The notes beneath the pieces were generated by a model. That model had not been told where the DNA came from, ran no database searches, and saw only the letters and a list, made by a program, of their open reading frames with translations. A stretch of 64,000 nucleotides of DNA from Polaribacter sp. Hel_I_88 (GTDB taxonomy: Bacteria; Bacteroidota; Bacteroidia; Flavobacteriales; Flavobacteriaceae), in NCBI RefSeq assembly GCF_000687935.1, contig NZ_JHZZ01000001.1, positions 2,688,001-2,752,000 on the forward strand. Reading direction: 5' to 3'. Each line of letters opens with the position of its first letter. Position 1 is the stretch's first letter. This document shows positions 1 through 8,398 of the stretch, in pieces. Position numbers and translations under genes: made by a program.

Positions 1-25
1 CTCAAAATAAATCATTTTAATTGCT

Positions 26-862
26 ATGAATTCATTTTGCACACCATTCTTTCAAGAATTGGAGCGGGATTTTGTATTACTCAAAAATTGCGAATCCAAT
101 ACGATTGTTGGGTGTCAAAAAATTATTTATTTTTTAGAAAAGAAGCTGAAAAAACTTAACAAGTGGTTGAAAATTTATCGTTTTGAATCTGAAAAAGAGG
201 AGGTTTATTTCTTCAAAGAATTAAAGCCTTCACTAATTTCTAAAATACTGTTTTATAAACATGTTTTAAAGATAGAATCTAGGTTACCTTCTAGCAAAAA
301 AGGAAAACGAAAGCACTATCTCAAATCTTTAAACAAAGCTTCTCAAATTGCAAGAGAAGATTTTGATTTTTACGAGTACTTCAGATCCAGATCAACTTAT
401 AACGACCACCATTATTTTATAAGAAGGCCCTATAAAGATATCATTCGAGATCACTCAATGCAATTGTATTTCGATTCTAAAATATCCACATCTCATGAAT
501 ATCAAGTCGCAAATTTGATCTGTTCAGACATGCTCACAAACTACTTAGAACGTAAAATAGATGAAATAGATCATAAAAGTGGAACTACAAATTTTAGGGA
601 ACCTGTAAATTATTCCTGGTCTGGAACCAAAATAGATTTAGTCGAATTAATTTACGCACTCAAACATGCCAGACTTATCAATAACGGAAATACAGATGTA
701 AAAGAATTAGCAAAACACATAGGCGAAATTTTCAATATAGAATTAGAAGATAATATTTATAGAATTTACCAGGACATCAAATTACGTAAAACAGTCAGAA
801 CAAAATTTATAAATCGTTTAGCAGACAACCTCAATCAAAAATTAAACGAAGAAGATTTGTAA
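26..862 (+). CDS. rteC: RteC-like mobile-element regulator
   Basis: A 278-residue protein whose C-terminal half (about residues 195-275) matches my recollection of the RteC family: a WSGTKIDLVELIYAL stretch, then NVKELAK-type helices and an RxKxxRTKFI tail. In Bacteroides conjugative transposons such as CTnDOT, RteC is a DNA-binding regulator that activates excision genes. The N-terminal half is Lys/Glu-rich and helical. It is followed on the same strand by small HTH, replication-type and ATPase genes typical of Bacteroidota integrative elements. The ATG at 26 lies near the window edge and no further upstream context is visible. The assignment is good at family level; the regulatory role here is inferred. 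Confidence 0.82.
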   Translation: MNSFCTPFFQELERDFVLLKNCESNTIVGCQKIIYFLEKKLKKLNKWLKIYRFESEKEEVYFFKELKPSLISKILFYKHVLKIESRLPSSKKGKRKHYLKSLNKASQIAREDFDFYEYFRSRSTYNDHHYFIRRPYKDIIRDHSMQLYFDSKISTSHEYQVANLICSDMLTNYLERKIDEIDHKSGTTNFREPVNYSWSGTKIDLVELIYALKHARLINNGNTDVKELAKHIGEIFNIELEDNIYRIYQDIKLRKTVRTKFINRLADNLNQKLNEEDL

Positions 863-1086
863 ATCCCAACTTGGGTCAGCTGTGGTTTTTGGCTTAAAAA
901 GCAGCTTTTTTTAAAAGCTCTTTTTGGTAAAGAAATCAACAGACTTTCATTTTAAAATATTTTATCAATAGTAAAAGTAGTTTACAAGCTTTTGGTAAAA
1001 AATAACACCCACCTTACGTATACCTTGTGAATAGGAAACACACAATTGGTCTTGTTTTGTAGTATAATAATTTAAAACAAATCAAT

Positions 1087-1413
1087 ATGTATCTACACTT
1101 AAAAAAACTATTTCCAGAAACCGAAAACCTCGACATCTTAAAACACCAACAAGTAACAAAGTTAGATTTACTAAACGCTCTAAACTTTTTAGTAGATGAG
1201 ATAAAAACTAGTAAAAAAGAAGAACAACCTAAAAAGTGGCTAAAGTCTTCAGAAGTAAAAAGCTTATTAAGAATTTCTCCTGGAACATTACAAAATTTAC
1301 GCATAAACGGAACCTTAACCTATACCAAAATAGGAGGAATCATTTTTTACTCTTATGAAGAAATTCTAAAAGTAATGGAACAAAACAAAGTAAAAGCAAC
1401 ATCAAATGAGTAA
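1087..1413 (+). CDS. Helix-turn-helix (excisionase/HTH_17-like) protein
   Basis: 108 residues. Residues about 52-100 (WLKSSEVKSLLRISPGTLQNL, then a beta hairpin ending in Phe-Tyr and YEEILKVM) form the winged-helix fold of the HTH_17/MerR-like excisionase-type proteins common on Bacteroidota mobile elements. The N-terminal half is a predicted helical dimerisation segment. Its stop overlaps the start of the next gene by 8 bases, so the two are translationally coupled. A role as a DNA-binding directionality or regulatory factor of the element is inferred from family and context; the target is unknown. Confidence 0.75.
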   Translation: MYLHLKKLFPETENLDILKHQQVTKLDLLNALNFLVDEIKTSKKEEQPKKWLKSSEVKSLLRISPGTLQNLRINGTLTYTKIGGIIFYSYEEILKVMEQNKVKATSNE

Positions 1414-2191
1414 CATGAATTATATAAAACACCTAACTGGTTTCTTTGATAAAGTCATCAACGATCATACGTTAAACCCAACACATATTAGTTTATACAT
1501 AGCCTTGTTTCAATTTTGGAACTGCAATCGATTCAGAAATCCCATCAGTATTTCAAGAGACGAAGTAATGCGAATTAGTAAAATCAGTTCAAAAGCAACT
1601 TATCATAAATGCTTAAAGAATTTACACGCTTTAGGATATTTGAGGTACGAACCCTCATACAATCCCTATAAGGGAAGTATGGTGTATATGTTTAATTTCT
1701 CAGAAAACTTAAAGCCAAAAAAGAAATCATTTAATAAACAAGTAAAAGACAAGCAGGAGACAAGTAACTTACCAACTACTGAACAAGCAGCGGTATCTTA
1801 TATAAACTATACAAACAGTATAAACAATATAAAAAGTTTAAAAGAAGGAGAGCAATCACGGAATTTAGAATTAGAAAATTTAGTAGAGATTTCAAAACAA
1901 AAAAAGTTGCGCAAAAAAAACAAAAGGAATGTGCCAATTTTAGAAGAGGTGATGAAATACTTTCAGGAACAAAACTTTCCAGAAATCGAAGCCAATAAAT
2001 TTTTCAATTACTTTTCAAGCAACGGATGGTTAGTAGGAGGTAAGACCCCAATGAAAAATTGGAAAGCTGCAGCAAAAAATTGGATGCTCAATAGTGTAAA
2101 ATATAGCAACAATGGTAACAGTTCAAAAGCAGTAATTCAACCACAAAACCTCAACACAGCAATTGATAAAAATTACTCAGAACCACTTTGA
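1406..2191 (+). CDS. Mobile-element replication/transcription regulator-like protein
   Basis: 261 residues. Residues about 1-105 resemble a winged-helix domain of the kind at the N-terminus of replication initiators and DnaD-like proteins (THISLYIALFQFWN, then SRDEVMRISKISSKATYHKCLKNLHALGYL). A low-complexity Lys/Asn/Ser linker follows (about 110-185). A C-terminal helical segment (about 190-235) holds FFNYFSSNGWLVGGKTPMKNW, a motif seen in the C-terminal region of such Bacteroidota mobile-element proteins. It overlaps the upstream HTH gene and precedes a DnaC-like ATPase, an order resembling initiator plus helicase loader. Function is inferred; no catalytic residues are recognisable. Confidence 0.7.
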   Translation: MSNMNYIKHLTGFFDKVINDHTLNPTHISLYIALFQFWNCNRFRNPISISRDEVMRISKISSKATYHKCLKNLHALGYLRYEPSYNPYKGSMVYMFNFSENLKPKKKSFNKQVKDKQETSNLPTTEQAAVSYINYTNSINNIKSLKEGEQSRNLELENLVEISKQKKLRKKNKRNVPILEEVMKYFQEQNFPEIEANKFFNYFSSNGWLVGGKTPMKNWKAAAKNWMLNSVKYSNNGNSSKAVIQPQNLNTAIDKNYSEPL

Positions 2192-2202
2192 TGCTAGCGT
2201 CA

Positions 2203-2381
2203 TCCTGAACTTGTAAGTGCTGAACTCGTTTCAGTATTTCAGGATCTCATAATTGGGCGCAATCTCTCAAAATCAAGTCACAATCCAAAACCGCCATAGA
2301 ATCTGGCAGGCGAGTGTCAATAGTCTGAAGTTGTCGTTAAAAAAGAAATGCTGTTTGAGCTTTTGCGAGTTCATTTCTTTT
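2203..2381. repeat. Flavobacterial dispersed repeat and 10-bp hairpin between genes
   Basis: The gap between the regulator and the ATPase holds a REP-like stretch at about 2203-2254 (GTCATCCTGAACTT followed by a second TGAACT and TTTCAGGATCTCA), a type of repeat I recall from many flavobacterial genomes. Further on, AAAAGAAATG (2341-2350) pairs perfectly with CATTTCTTTT (2372-2381) around a 21-base loop. The hairpin could attenuate transcription into the ATPase gene. The reading frame open from TTG at 2399 runs through this non-coding type of sequence and is not taken as the gene start. Confidence 0.5.
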
Positions 2382-2539
2382 AGACAACAAAAACTTAATT
2401 GACCGCCGAAGATTCAGGGCTTGATCTTTTGTTTCGTTTTGCATCAAGGCAAAATGATATGAAGAAAAAAATAAAAACCATTTCATCATTCCAAAAAAGA
2501 AAAGCACTAACAACGACAAACGAACAACGAAAACCGAAC

Positions 2540-3157
2540 ATGTACAACTACCAAAAAACCACAAACTGGTTAGAATCCAAAGGAAAGCAATTATTTGGTG
2601 ATCATTTCAAAATATACAAAGAAGACAAAACCATTATTTACAAATTGATAGCCTATAGCTTACAAGATCAAAAAATGGTAAAAAGATGCAATATCAATTT
2701 AGAAAAAGGAATATTACTTTCTGGTCCTATAGGTTGTGGTAAAACCACATTAATGACATTATTGAAATTCTTAGTACGAAAAGATCAGAAATACTATGTA
2801 AAATCTTGCAGAGAAGTAAGTTTCGAATTCATAAAAGAAGGCTATGAAGTAATACACAAATATAGCAAACCAAGACTCCATCAAAAAAAAGCAAGCATCA
2901 TTTGTTTTGATGATTTGGGTACCGAAAGCAATCTAAAATACTTTGGGAATGAATGCAATGTAATGGGAGAAATCTTGCTAAGTCGTTATGATGCTTTTAT
3001 ACATCCAGAGCAAAGTCGAAGAACAAAAACACATCTCACTACCAATCTATCAGCCTCAGAAATAGAACAATTTTATGGTAATAGAATCAGGAGTAGATTA
3101 AGAGAATCTTTTAATTTAATAGCCTTTAATAATAATACAAAAGACAAACGAAGGTAA
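2540..3157 (+). CDS. DnaC/IstB-like AAA+ ATPase
   Basis: About 205 residues from ATG 2540 (MYNYQKTTNWL). The frame is open upstream to a TTG, but that part looks non-coding. Walker A is GPIGCGKTT (about residues 58-66) and Walker B is IICFDDLGTE (about 122-131). A sensor-like HLTTNLS and an arginine-rich GNRIRSRLRE box near the C-terminus match helicase-loader ATPases. Such proteins on Bacteroidota mobile elements are thought to act with the preceding initiator-like protein in replication or transfer. Its last roughly 30 codons have a diverged second copy at 5034-5129, after the hipBA cassette. Confidence 0.8.
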   Translation: MYNYQKTTNWLESKGKQLFGDHFKIYKEDKTIIYKLIAYSLQDQKMVKRCNINLEKGILLSGPIGCGKTTLMTLLKFLVRKDQKYYVKSCREVSFEFIKEGYEVIHKYSKPRLHQKKASIICFDDLGTESNLKYFGNECNVMGEILLSRYDAFIHPEQSRRTKTHLTTNLSASEIEQFYGNRIRSRLRESFNLIAFNNNTKDKRR

Positions 3158-3209
3158 ATTTTACCCCTGTTTTTTAAACGAGTGTAAAAAATTAAATTAT
3201 TTACCCTTG

Positions 3210-3272
3210 TCAACGTCATTGCGTGGAGTGCACAGCTTGTATCGAGCGAAGTCGAAATGTGGCAATCTCATC
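3210..3272. repeat. Flavobacterial dispersed repeat (CGTCATTGCG type)
   Basis: CGTCATTGCG, then a GAGCGAAGTCGAA core and GGCAATCTCATC, match a dispersed intergenic repeat I recall from Flavobacteriaceae. A degenerate relative lies at 3688-3720 (TCATTGCGAGAAGG to GCAATTTCAT), between hipB and hipA. The two bracket the hipB gene. No coding potential is seen. Confidence 0.5.
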
Positions 3273-3332
3273 AGTTTAAACCGATATCTTATTTGTTTAT
3301 AAGGTCATATAAAAAGAATAAAATTATTATTT

Positions 3333-3381
3333 TGATTGTTATTTCAATCAATTAAACTATATTTGATTGAAATAACAATCA
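3333..3381. promoter_or_regulatory. Two palindromic HipB-type operators upstream of hipB
   Basis: Two 18-bp boxes of form TGATTG-N6-CAATCA lie at 3333-3350 and 3364-3381, 31 bp apart centre to centre. They are also exact reverse complements of each other: the first spacer is TTATTT, the second AAATAA. The second box ends 10 bp before the hipB ATG. HipB-family antitoxins are known to autorepress by binding paired palindromes in this position, so these are very probably the operators of this hipBA operon. Confidence 0.8.
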
Positions 3382-3391
3382 TTTTGTTGCC

Positions 3392-3679
3392 ATGAATAAA
3401 AAAACACAAATACTATTTCCTAAGCATAAGGACATTCTTAAGCAAATGGGAGAAAACATCAAATTAGCAAGAAAGCGACGTAAACTAACAACAACGCAAG
3501 TTGCTGAAAGAGCCGATATAGTAAGAAGTACATTATACCTGATTGAAACAGGGAGTCCTAGTGTAACATTGGGTGCCTATTTCAATGTATTAAGAGTATT
3601 AAGCTTACAAGACGATTTCTTAAAACTAGCAGCTGATGATGAATTCGGAAGAAAATTACAAGATTTAGATTTATTATAA
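3392..3679 (+). CDS. hipB: HipB-like XRE-family antitoxin
   Basis: 95 residues with a lambda-repressor-like HTH at about 17-72 (MGENIKLARKRRKLTTTQVA, then ADIVRSTLYLIETG). It is followed after 57 bp by a full-length HipA kinase gene. HipB antitoxins bind and inhibit HipA and repress the operon. The start ATG at 3392 is immediately downstream of two perfect operator palindromes, which supports both start and function. The C-terminal tail is short and helical. Confidence 0.87.
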   Translation: MNKKTQILFPKHKDILKQMGENIKLARKRRKLTTTQVAERADIVRSTLYLIETGSPSVTLGAYFNVLRVLSLQDDFLKLAADDEFGRKLQDLDLL

Positions 3680-3736
3680 AATAACTATCATTGCGAGAAG
3701 GCACGAAGAAGCAATTTCATAAATTAGAAGTGTAAA

Positions 3737-4987
3737 ATGGCTACTAAAAAACTAGATATATACGTATACACGCATTGGAAACCAATGATAGAACCACAAT
3801 TAATAGGCATTCTTTCAGCACTAAACGCAAAAGGAAAAAAGGCTTTTAGTTTCGAGTATGATAAAAACTGGATCAAATCTAAAAACCAAATGCTATTAGA
3901 TCCAGATATTCAGTTTTATGGTGGTCCACAATATCCAAATAATAAAGAAAATTTTGGTGTCTTTTTAGACAGTATGCCAGATACTTGGGGACGTACATTA
4001 ATGAAAAGAAGAGCGGCTCAAGAAGCAGCTGTAATTGGAGAGAAAGCAAAAACATTATATGAAATAGACTTTTTACTCGGTGTCTATGATGAAAGCCGAA
4101 TGGGGGCATTAAGATTTAAAACAGATGTAGAAGGTCCATTTTTAGATAATAACAATCTGTCTCCAACACCACCTTGGTCATCAATACGTGAACTTCAAGA
4201 TGCTGCTCAAAACTTTGAAAATGATACCGAAAATGATGAAGCAAGACAATGGTTAGCTATTTTAATGGCACCTGGTTCCTCTTTGGGTGGTGCCAGACCC
4301 AAAGCAAATATTTTAGATAACGATAAAAATTTGTGGATAGCAAAATTCCCTGCAAAAAATGATACCACAGACAAAGCTGCTTGGGAATATCTAGCTTATC
4401 AATTGGCACTAAACGCAGGTATAAACATGTCCGAATGTAAAATCCAAAAGGTTACCGGAAATTACAATACATTTTTTACAAAACGCTTCGATAGAGAAAA
4501 TGGCGAAAGAATACATTTCGCTTCGGCGATGACCATGACTGGTAATAACGAGGTCAAAATTAGAGATCATCAAGCAAGTTATTTGGAATTAGCAGAATTT
4601 ATTCAAAATCATGGTAGTAATGTAGAAAGTAATCTCGAGCAACTTTGGCGCCGTATTGTTTTTAATATTGCCATTTCCAATACTGATGATCATTTACGCA
4701 ATCATGGGTTTATAATTACAAACAAGGGTTGGGAACTCTCTCCAGCTTACGACCTCAACCCGTCTATAGATAAAGAGGGGCTGGCCTTAAATATCGATAT
4801 GGATGATAATGCCTTAAACTACGATTTAGCCAAAACCGTAGGCATATATTTCCGTTTAGATGAAAACCAAATGAATAGCATTTTAGATGAGGTATTCGCT
4901 GCGGTTACTTCCTGGAAACAATTGGCAATAAAAATAGGCATTTCAAATAAAGAAATTCAACTCATGCAAAAAGCATTTAAGGTGTAG
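3737..4987 (+). CDS. hipA: HipA-like serine/threonine kinase toxin
   Basis: 416 residues, the usual length for a one-piece HipA. Visible are the N-terminal HipA subdomain (1-130, including FGVFLDSMPDTWGR), a P-loop-type GSSLGGARPKA (about 180-190), the catalytic loop NTDDHLRNHG (315-324) and a metal-binding AYDLNPS (337-343). Characterised HipA toxins phosphorylate aminoacyl-tRNA synthetases (GltX in E. coli) and induce growth arrest until countered by HipB. All motifs needed for kinase activity are present. The substrate here is unknown. It sits with hipB as a discrete cassette at the left edge of the defence island. Confidence 0.9.
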   Translation: MATKKLDIYVYTHWKPMIEPQLIGILSALNAKGKKAFSFEYDKNWIKSKNQMLLDPDIQFYGGPQYPNNKENFGVFLDSMPDTWGRTLMKRRAAQEAAVIGEKAKTLYEIDFLLGVYDESRMGALRFKTDVEGPFLDNNNLSPTPPWSSIRELQDAAQNFENDTENDEARQWLAILMAPGSSLGGARPKANILDNDKNLWIAKFPAKNDTTDKAAWEYLAYQLALNAGINMSECKIQKVTGNYNTFFTKRFDRENGERIHFASAMTMTGNNEVKIRDHQASYLELAEFIQNHGSNVESNLEQLWRRIVFNIAISNTDDHLRNHGFIITNKGWELSPAYDLNPSIDKEGLALNIDMDDNALNYDLAKTVGIYFRLDENQMNSILDEVFAAVTSWKQLAIKIGISNKEIQLMQKAFKV

Positions 4988-4997
4988 TTTTTTATTA

Positions 4998-5032
4998 CCA
5001 CAAACCACAAACCACAAACCACAAACCACAAA
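4998..5032. repeat. Five tandem 7-bp repeats (CCACAAA)
   Basis: Five exact copies of CCACAAA run from 4998 to 5032, just after the hipA stop and directly before the duplicated ATPase 3' end. Such a microsatellite-like tract may mark an integration or recombination junction; function is unknown. Confidence 0.85.
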
Positions 5033-5033
5033 A

Positions 5034-5129
5034 CTAGAACAATTTTATGGTAATAGAATCAGAAGTCGTTTAAGAGAGTCTTTTAATTTAATTGCTTTTT
5101 CAAATCATACTGAGGACAAACGCAAATAA
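5034..5129 (+). pseudogene. Duplicated, diverged 3' end of the DnaC-like ATPase gene
   Basis: In frame from 5037 this encodes EQFYGNRIRSRLRESFNLIAF followed by a diverged tail and TAA at 5127-5129. It aligns with the last roughly 30 codons of the intact ATPase gene at about 3064-3157, with about 80 percent base identity by eye and many synonymous changes. No start or upstream ATPase domain is present. The copy lies after hipBA, so the cassette is bracketed by two versions of the same gene end. It is a remnant, not a functional gene. Confidence 0.85.
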
Positions 5130-5271
5130 TAAATTTTAATTTCTTTTAGTTCCTTTTGTATTATTTCAGTAAAATGCATACATTTATCTTTTAACCTTTT
5201 TAGGTGAAAATTGAAAAAAAAACTTTGCATCTTATTGCTGCTGTAAAGAGGGAATCTATTGAAAAAGATAA

Positions 5272-6270
5272 ATGGCTAACAGCAAACATGCACATATTAG
5301 ATATAATATTCTAGATTATTGTTTTCGTAATAAATCTTATAATTTTAATGATTTATTATCTTATGTAAATGATAAAATTGCAGAAATCTATCCAGGAGAA
5401 GGCATATCTACAAGAACACTAAGAGAAGATATAAAAGTTTTTAGAAATAAAGACAAAGGATTTGCGGCGCCACTTCCAGAAAATATTAGAATTTTAAGAT
5501 ATACTAATCTAGATTTTTCAATAGCTCAAAAACCGTTATTGGATTATGAACAATATTTAATTGATGCCTCTCAACAATTATTAGAAAGGTTCGAGAATCA
5601 TCCAAAATACAACAAACTTTCAGAGGCTTTAATAAAGTTTCAAGATGGTGAAGAAGAAAATGACACTTCTAAAATTTTATTTTACGATAGTAATGAAGAG
5701 TATAAAGGTATTAGATTTTTAAAGCCATTATACCTTGCAATTAAGAAAAAACAAGTATTACAAATAACTTTTAAAGGTTTTCAAGATGAAATAGCTACTA
5801 CTTTTGAATTCCATCCACATATCTTAAAGCAATACAATAATAGGTGGTTTGTTTTTGGTTTAAATAATACCAGTACAATTAAAGAATGGAGCATCCCTTT
5901 AGATGAAAGACTAATCAAATTTGATGTTCTTGAAGATGCTACTTATATAGAGAGTGAAGTAGATTGGGATACCTTCTTTAGAACAATGGTAGGTGTCGTA
6001 AGACCTAAAAATGCTAAAGTAGTAAAAGTAGTTTTACGTTTTTACAATGGTAGAGAAAACTATTTTAAAACAAAACCCTTTCATCCAGATTTTGAAGAGT
6101 TTTTTGAAGAGGATAAACAAGATCAGGTTTGGTTTGAAACAATTATCAATAAAGAGTTGGTGCAACAAATTTTGTCTTATGGACAAGATGTAGAGGTTTT
6201 AGCACCAAAAAGATTAAAAGAACAAATGTTGGAGCATGCTAACTCAATGAGTAAATATTACAATAAATAA
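5272..6270 (+). CDS. WYL-domain transcriptional regulator
   Basis: 332 residues. The N-terminal winged helix (about 1-75) contains GISTRTLREDIKVFRN, the recognition-helix pattern of this family. A WYL domain follows (about 145-235: YLAIKKKQVLQITFKGF to FHPHILKQYNNRWFVFGL), then the WCX-type C-terminal extension. WYL regulators are ligand-sensing (often nucleic-acid-sensing) repressors frequently found at the head of phage-defence islands. It is the first gene of a 26-kb run of same-strand defence genes and is separated by about 170 bp from ptuA. It is therefore a plausible regulator of part of the island; the target sites are not known. Confidence 0.88.
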   Translation: MANSKHAHIRYNILDYCFRNKSYNFNDLLSYVNDKIAEIYPGEGISTRTLREDIKVFRNKDKGFAAPLPENIRILRYTNLDFSIAQKPLLDYEQYLIDASQQLLERFENHPKYNKLSEALIKFQDGEEENDTSKILFYDSNEEYKGIRFLKPLYLAIKKKQVLQITFKGFQDEIATTFEFHPHILKQYNNRWFVFGLNNTSTIKEWSIPLDERLIKFDVLEDATYIESEVDWDTFFRTMVGVVRPKNAKVVKVVLRFYNGRENYFKTKPFHPDFEEFFEEDKQDQVWFETIINKELVQQILSYGQDVEVLAPKRLKEQMLEHANSMSKYYNK

Positions 6271-6439
6271 AGATGTATTTAATACACTTAGATTTTATTT
6301 TACAGAGTAATATTTAATTGAAGTTTTCATATTTAGAAATTGATTTCAATTTTTGAAAGAATAAATCAAGTTTTATTAGTAAGCTATACTAAACTGTTAA
6401 TTATCATTATAGATTAAATAATAAGATTATAATAAAAGC

Positions 6440-8398
6440 ATGGACATCAAATATATTTGGGTTAAAAATTATAAAAATCTACAAGACATTGATTTTAATT
6501 TCAAACATGCTGGTTCTGAAGAATTTCAATTTAAAAATGGAAAGTTAAAGATTAAAAATATTCAATCTAAAAAACCAAAAGCATTCTTTAGTGAAAACAT
6601 AAAAGGTCTTACAGCCATAGTTGGTAAAAATGGCTCAGGAAAAACAAATCTAATTGAATTTCTAAATTTTAATTTGGCACATGCAAGAAACGGCAGCTTA
6701 TCTACCTATATGAAAGGTGAAGGAATAATTGTATTAGATAAAATAATCTTTGTTCAGGAAGAGTTAGAAATTAAAAATTTAGAATATTTAATCAAAAAAG
6801 GATATCAAATATCGAAATTTAAAAATGCTCCTTTAGATGAAGATCAAAGTAAAATGAGATCTCATGAAATGGAAAAGAATAAATATATTTATTATAATCC
6901 AAATTCAGATTTTAGGATTTTACCAATGCGCTCAAGATTTAACAATATAGTTAATATTTCTACTACTCATTTAATGAATAATGATGCTTATAATTCATTA
7001 AAATATAAAATTGGTATTTATTCGAGATGGGAAAATAAAGAAACAACCGATTTGCTTTATGCTTATTTTAGAAATGAAAAATTAAGAGAATCCGATATTA
7101 TTTTAGATTATGAGCCGATCAATAATCTAATTAAATTTTTACCTTCAAAAATAAAAATATCAGTTGACCATCAAATCGAGAATCAGTTACTAGAACGTAA
7201 ATATTCAAGTAAAGAAGAAGAAGATAAGGTCAAAATAAAAAAGGAGAAAAATTTCGAAGAATTAAATAGTTTCTATTTTGGTTTTGATAATTATGACTTA
7301 GAGAAATATAAGATTGAGAGCACTACTACAAATGCTTATAAAGAATACGCTGTCCCTATAAAAGATCGTCAGTATGGTTTCGAAAAAATATTCTTAATCA
7401 ATTTTTTTAAGATTTTTATTTTCGTCACAGACAATACCTTTTCAGAAGGTTTTTTAAGACAGTTTATTTTTGAGGATAAATACGAGTTAAAAGATAAAAA
7501 TCTATTAAAAAAAATAGAATCATTAAAAAAGTTACTTTTAAAAATCACCGCTTTAGTTCATTGGAAAGAAGAAAAAATGAACGTTGCTGATGAAGATTTT
7601 GCAAGATATAATGAAAGAGAATTAGGAATATTCAATTTATATAGGAATATAGAAATTGATATTAGTAAATCAAATAACAAAAAGAGGTTACAAAACCTTA
7701 TTAAGGAGACTAAAAAACTCCTTAACAATCAACTTCATTTTCATTATCAAATAGCTCACGAACTAAGTTCTGGAGAACAAAATCTATTAAATTTTTTCGC
7801 AAGATTTTATTGGGCAAAAAATCAAATTCTTGAACAAGAAGAGGGTGATTATGGTATAAAAGGAGAAAGAGTTGTTATTTTTATTGATGAAGGAGAAATT
7901 GCGCTTCATCCTGAATGGCAAAGACAATTTTTTAAACTAGCTACAGAGTTTTTGACTCAACTTTTTAAAGATATAGAGATTCAATTAATACTAACTACAC
8001 ACAGTCCATTTGTTTTGTCTGATGTACCTAAAGAGAATGTTATTTTTATGAAAAGAAATGAAAAAACAGGAAATGCAGAAATTGCTGATTTAGGTAGAGA
8101 AAAAACATTTGGCGCTAATATTTATTCTTTACTTTCAGATTCATTCTTTATGGAAAATGGGACTATTGGTGAATTTGCCAAAGAAAAGATAGAATGGGTA
8201 ATAGAAGCACTGGATAATACCGATAGTGATTTAACTGAAGATGATATTAAAAAAATAGATTACATCATTAGTGCAATTGGAGAACCTTTAATAAAAATGC
8301 AATTAGAATCCATGAGGAACCAAAGATTAAATTTTTCTGAAGTTTCGGTAATGAGAAAAAGAATAGAAGAGCTAGAAAGGGAAATAAATAAAAAATAA
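6440..8398 (+). CDS. ptuA: Septu-like PtuA ATPase (RecF/SMC-type)
   Basis: 652 residues. Walker A is GKNGSGKT at about 62-69. A long divergent middle follows. The ABC signature ELSSGEQNLLNFF is at about 438-450, Walker B VVIFIDEGEIALHPEW at about 478-493 and the H-loop TTHSPFVLSD at about 518. These features fit the AAA_21/RecF-like ATPase of Septu. The next gene, overlapping by one base (TAATG), is an HNH nuclease, the diagnostic PtuA-PtuB pairing. PtuA is thought to sense infection and, with PtuB, to degrade DNA. Similar ATPase/HNH pairs also serve as effectors of some retrons, but a Septu reading needs no retron. Confidence 0.82.
   Translation: MDIKYIWVKNYKNLQDIDFNFKHAGSEEFQFKNGKLKIKNIQSKKPKAFFSENIKGLTAIVGKNGSGKTNLIEFLNFNLAHARNGSLSTYMKGEGIIVLDKIIFVQEELEIKNLEYLIKKGYQISKFKNAPLDEDQSKMRSHEMEKNKYIYYNPNSDFRILPMRSRFNNIVNISTTHLMNNDAYNSLKYKIGIYSRWENKETTDLLYAYFRNEKLRESDIILDYEPINNLIKFLPSKIKISVDHQIENQLLERKYSSKEEEDKVKIKKEKNFEELNSFYFGFDNYDLEKYKIESTTTNAYKEYAVPIKDRQYGFEKIFLINFFKIFIFVTDNTFSEGFLRQFIFEDKYELKDKNLLKKIESLKKLLLKITALVHWKEEKMNVADEDFARYNERELGIFNLYRNIEIDISKSNNKKRLQNLIKETKKLLNNQLHFHYQIAHELSSGEQNLLNFFARFYWAKNQILEQEEGDYGIKGERVVIFIDEGEIALHPEWQRQFFKLATEFLTQLFKDIEIQLILTTHSPFVLSDVPKENVIFMKRNEKTGNAEIADLGREKTFGANIYSLLSDSFFMENGTIGEFAKEKIEWVIEALDNTDSDLTEDDIKKIDYIISAIGEPLIKMQLESMRNQRLNFSEVSVMRKRIEELEREINKK

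Noticed and set aside
2399..2539. Upstream extension of the ATPase frame from TTG 2399
   Set aside because: The extension reads through repeat-like intergenic sequence; ATG 2540 starts with the typical MYNYQKTTNWL-type N-terminus.
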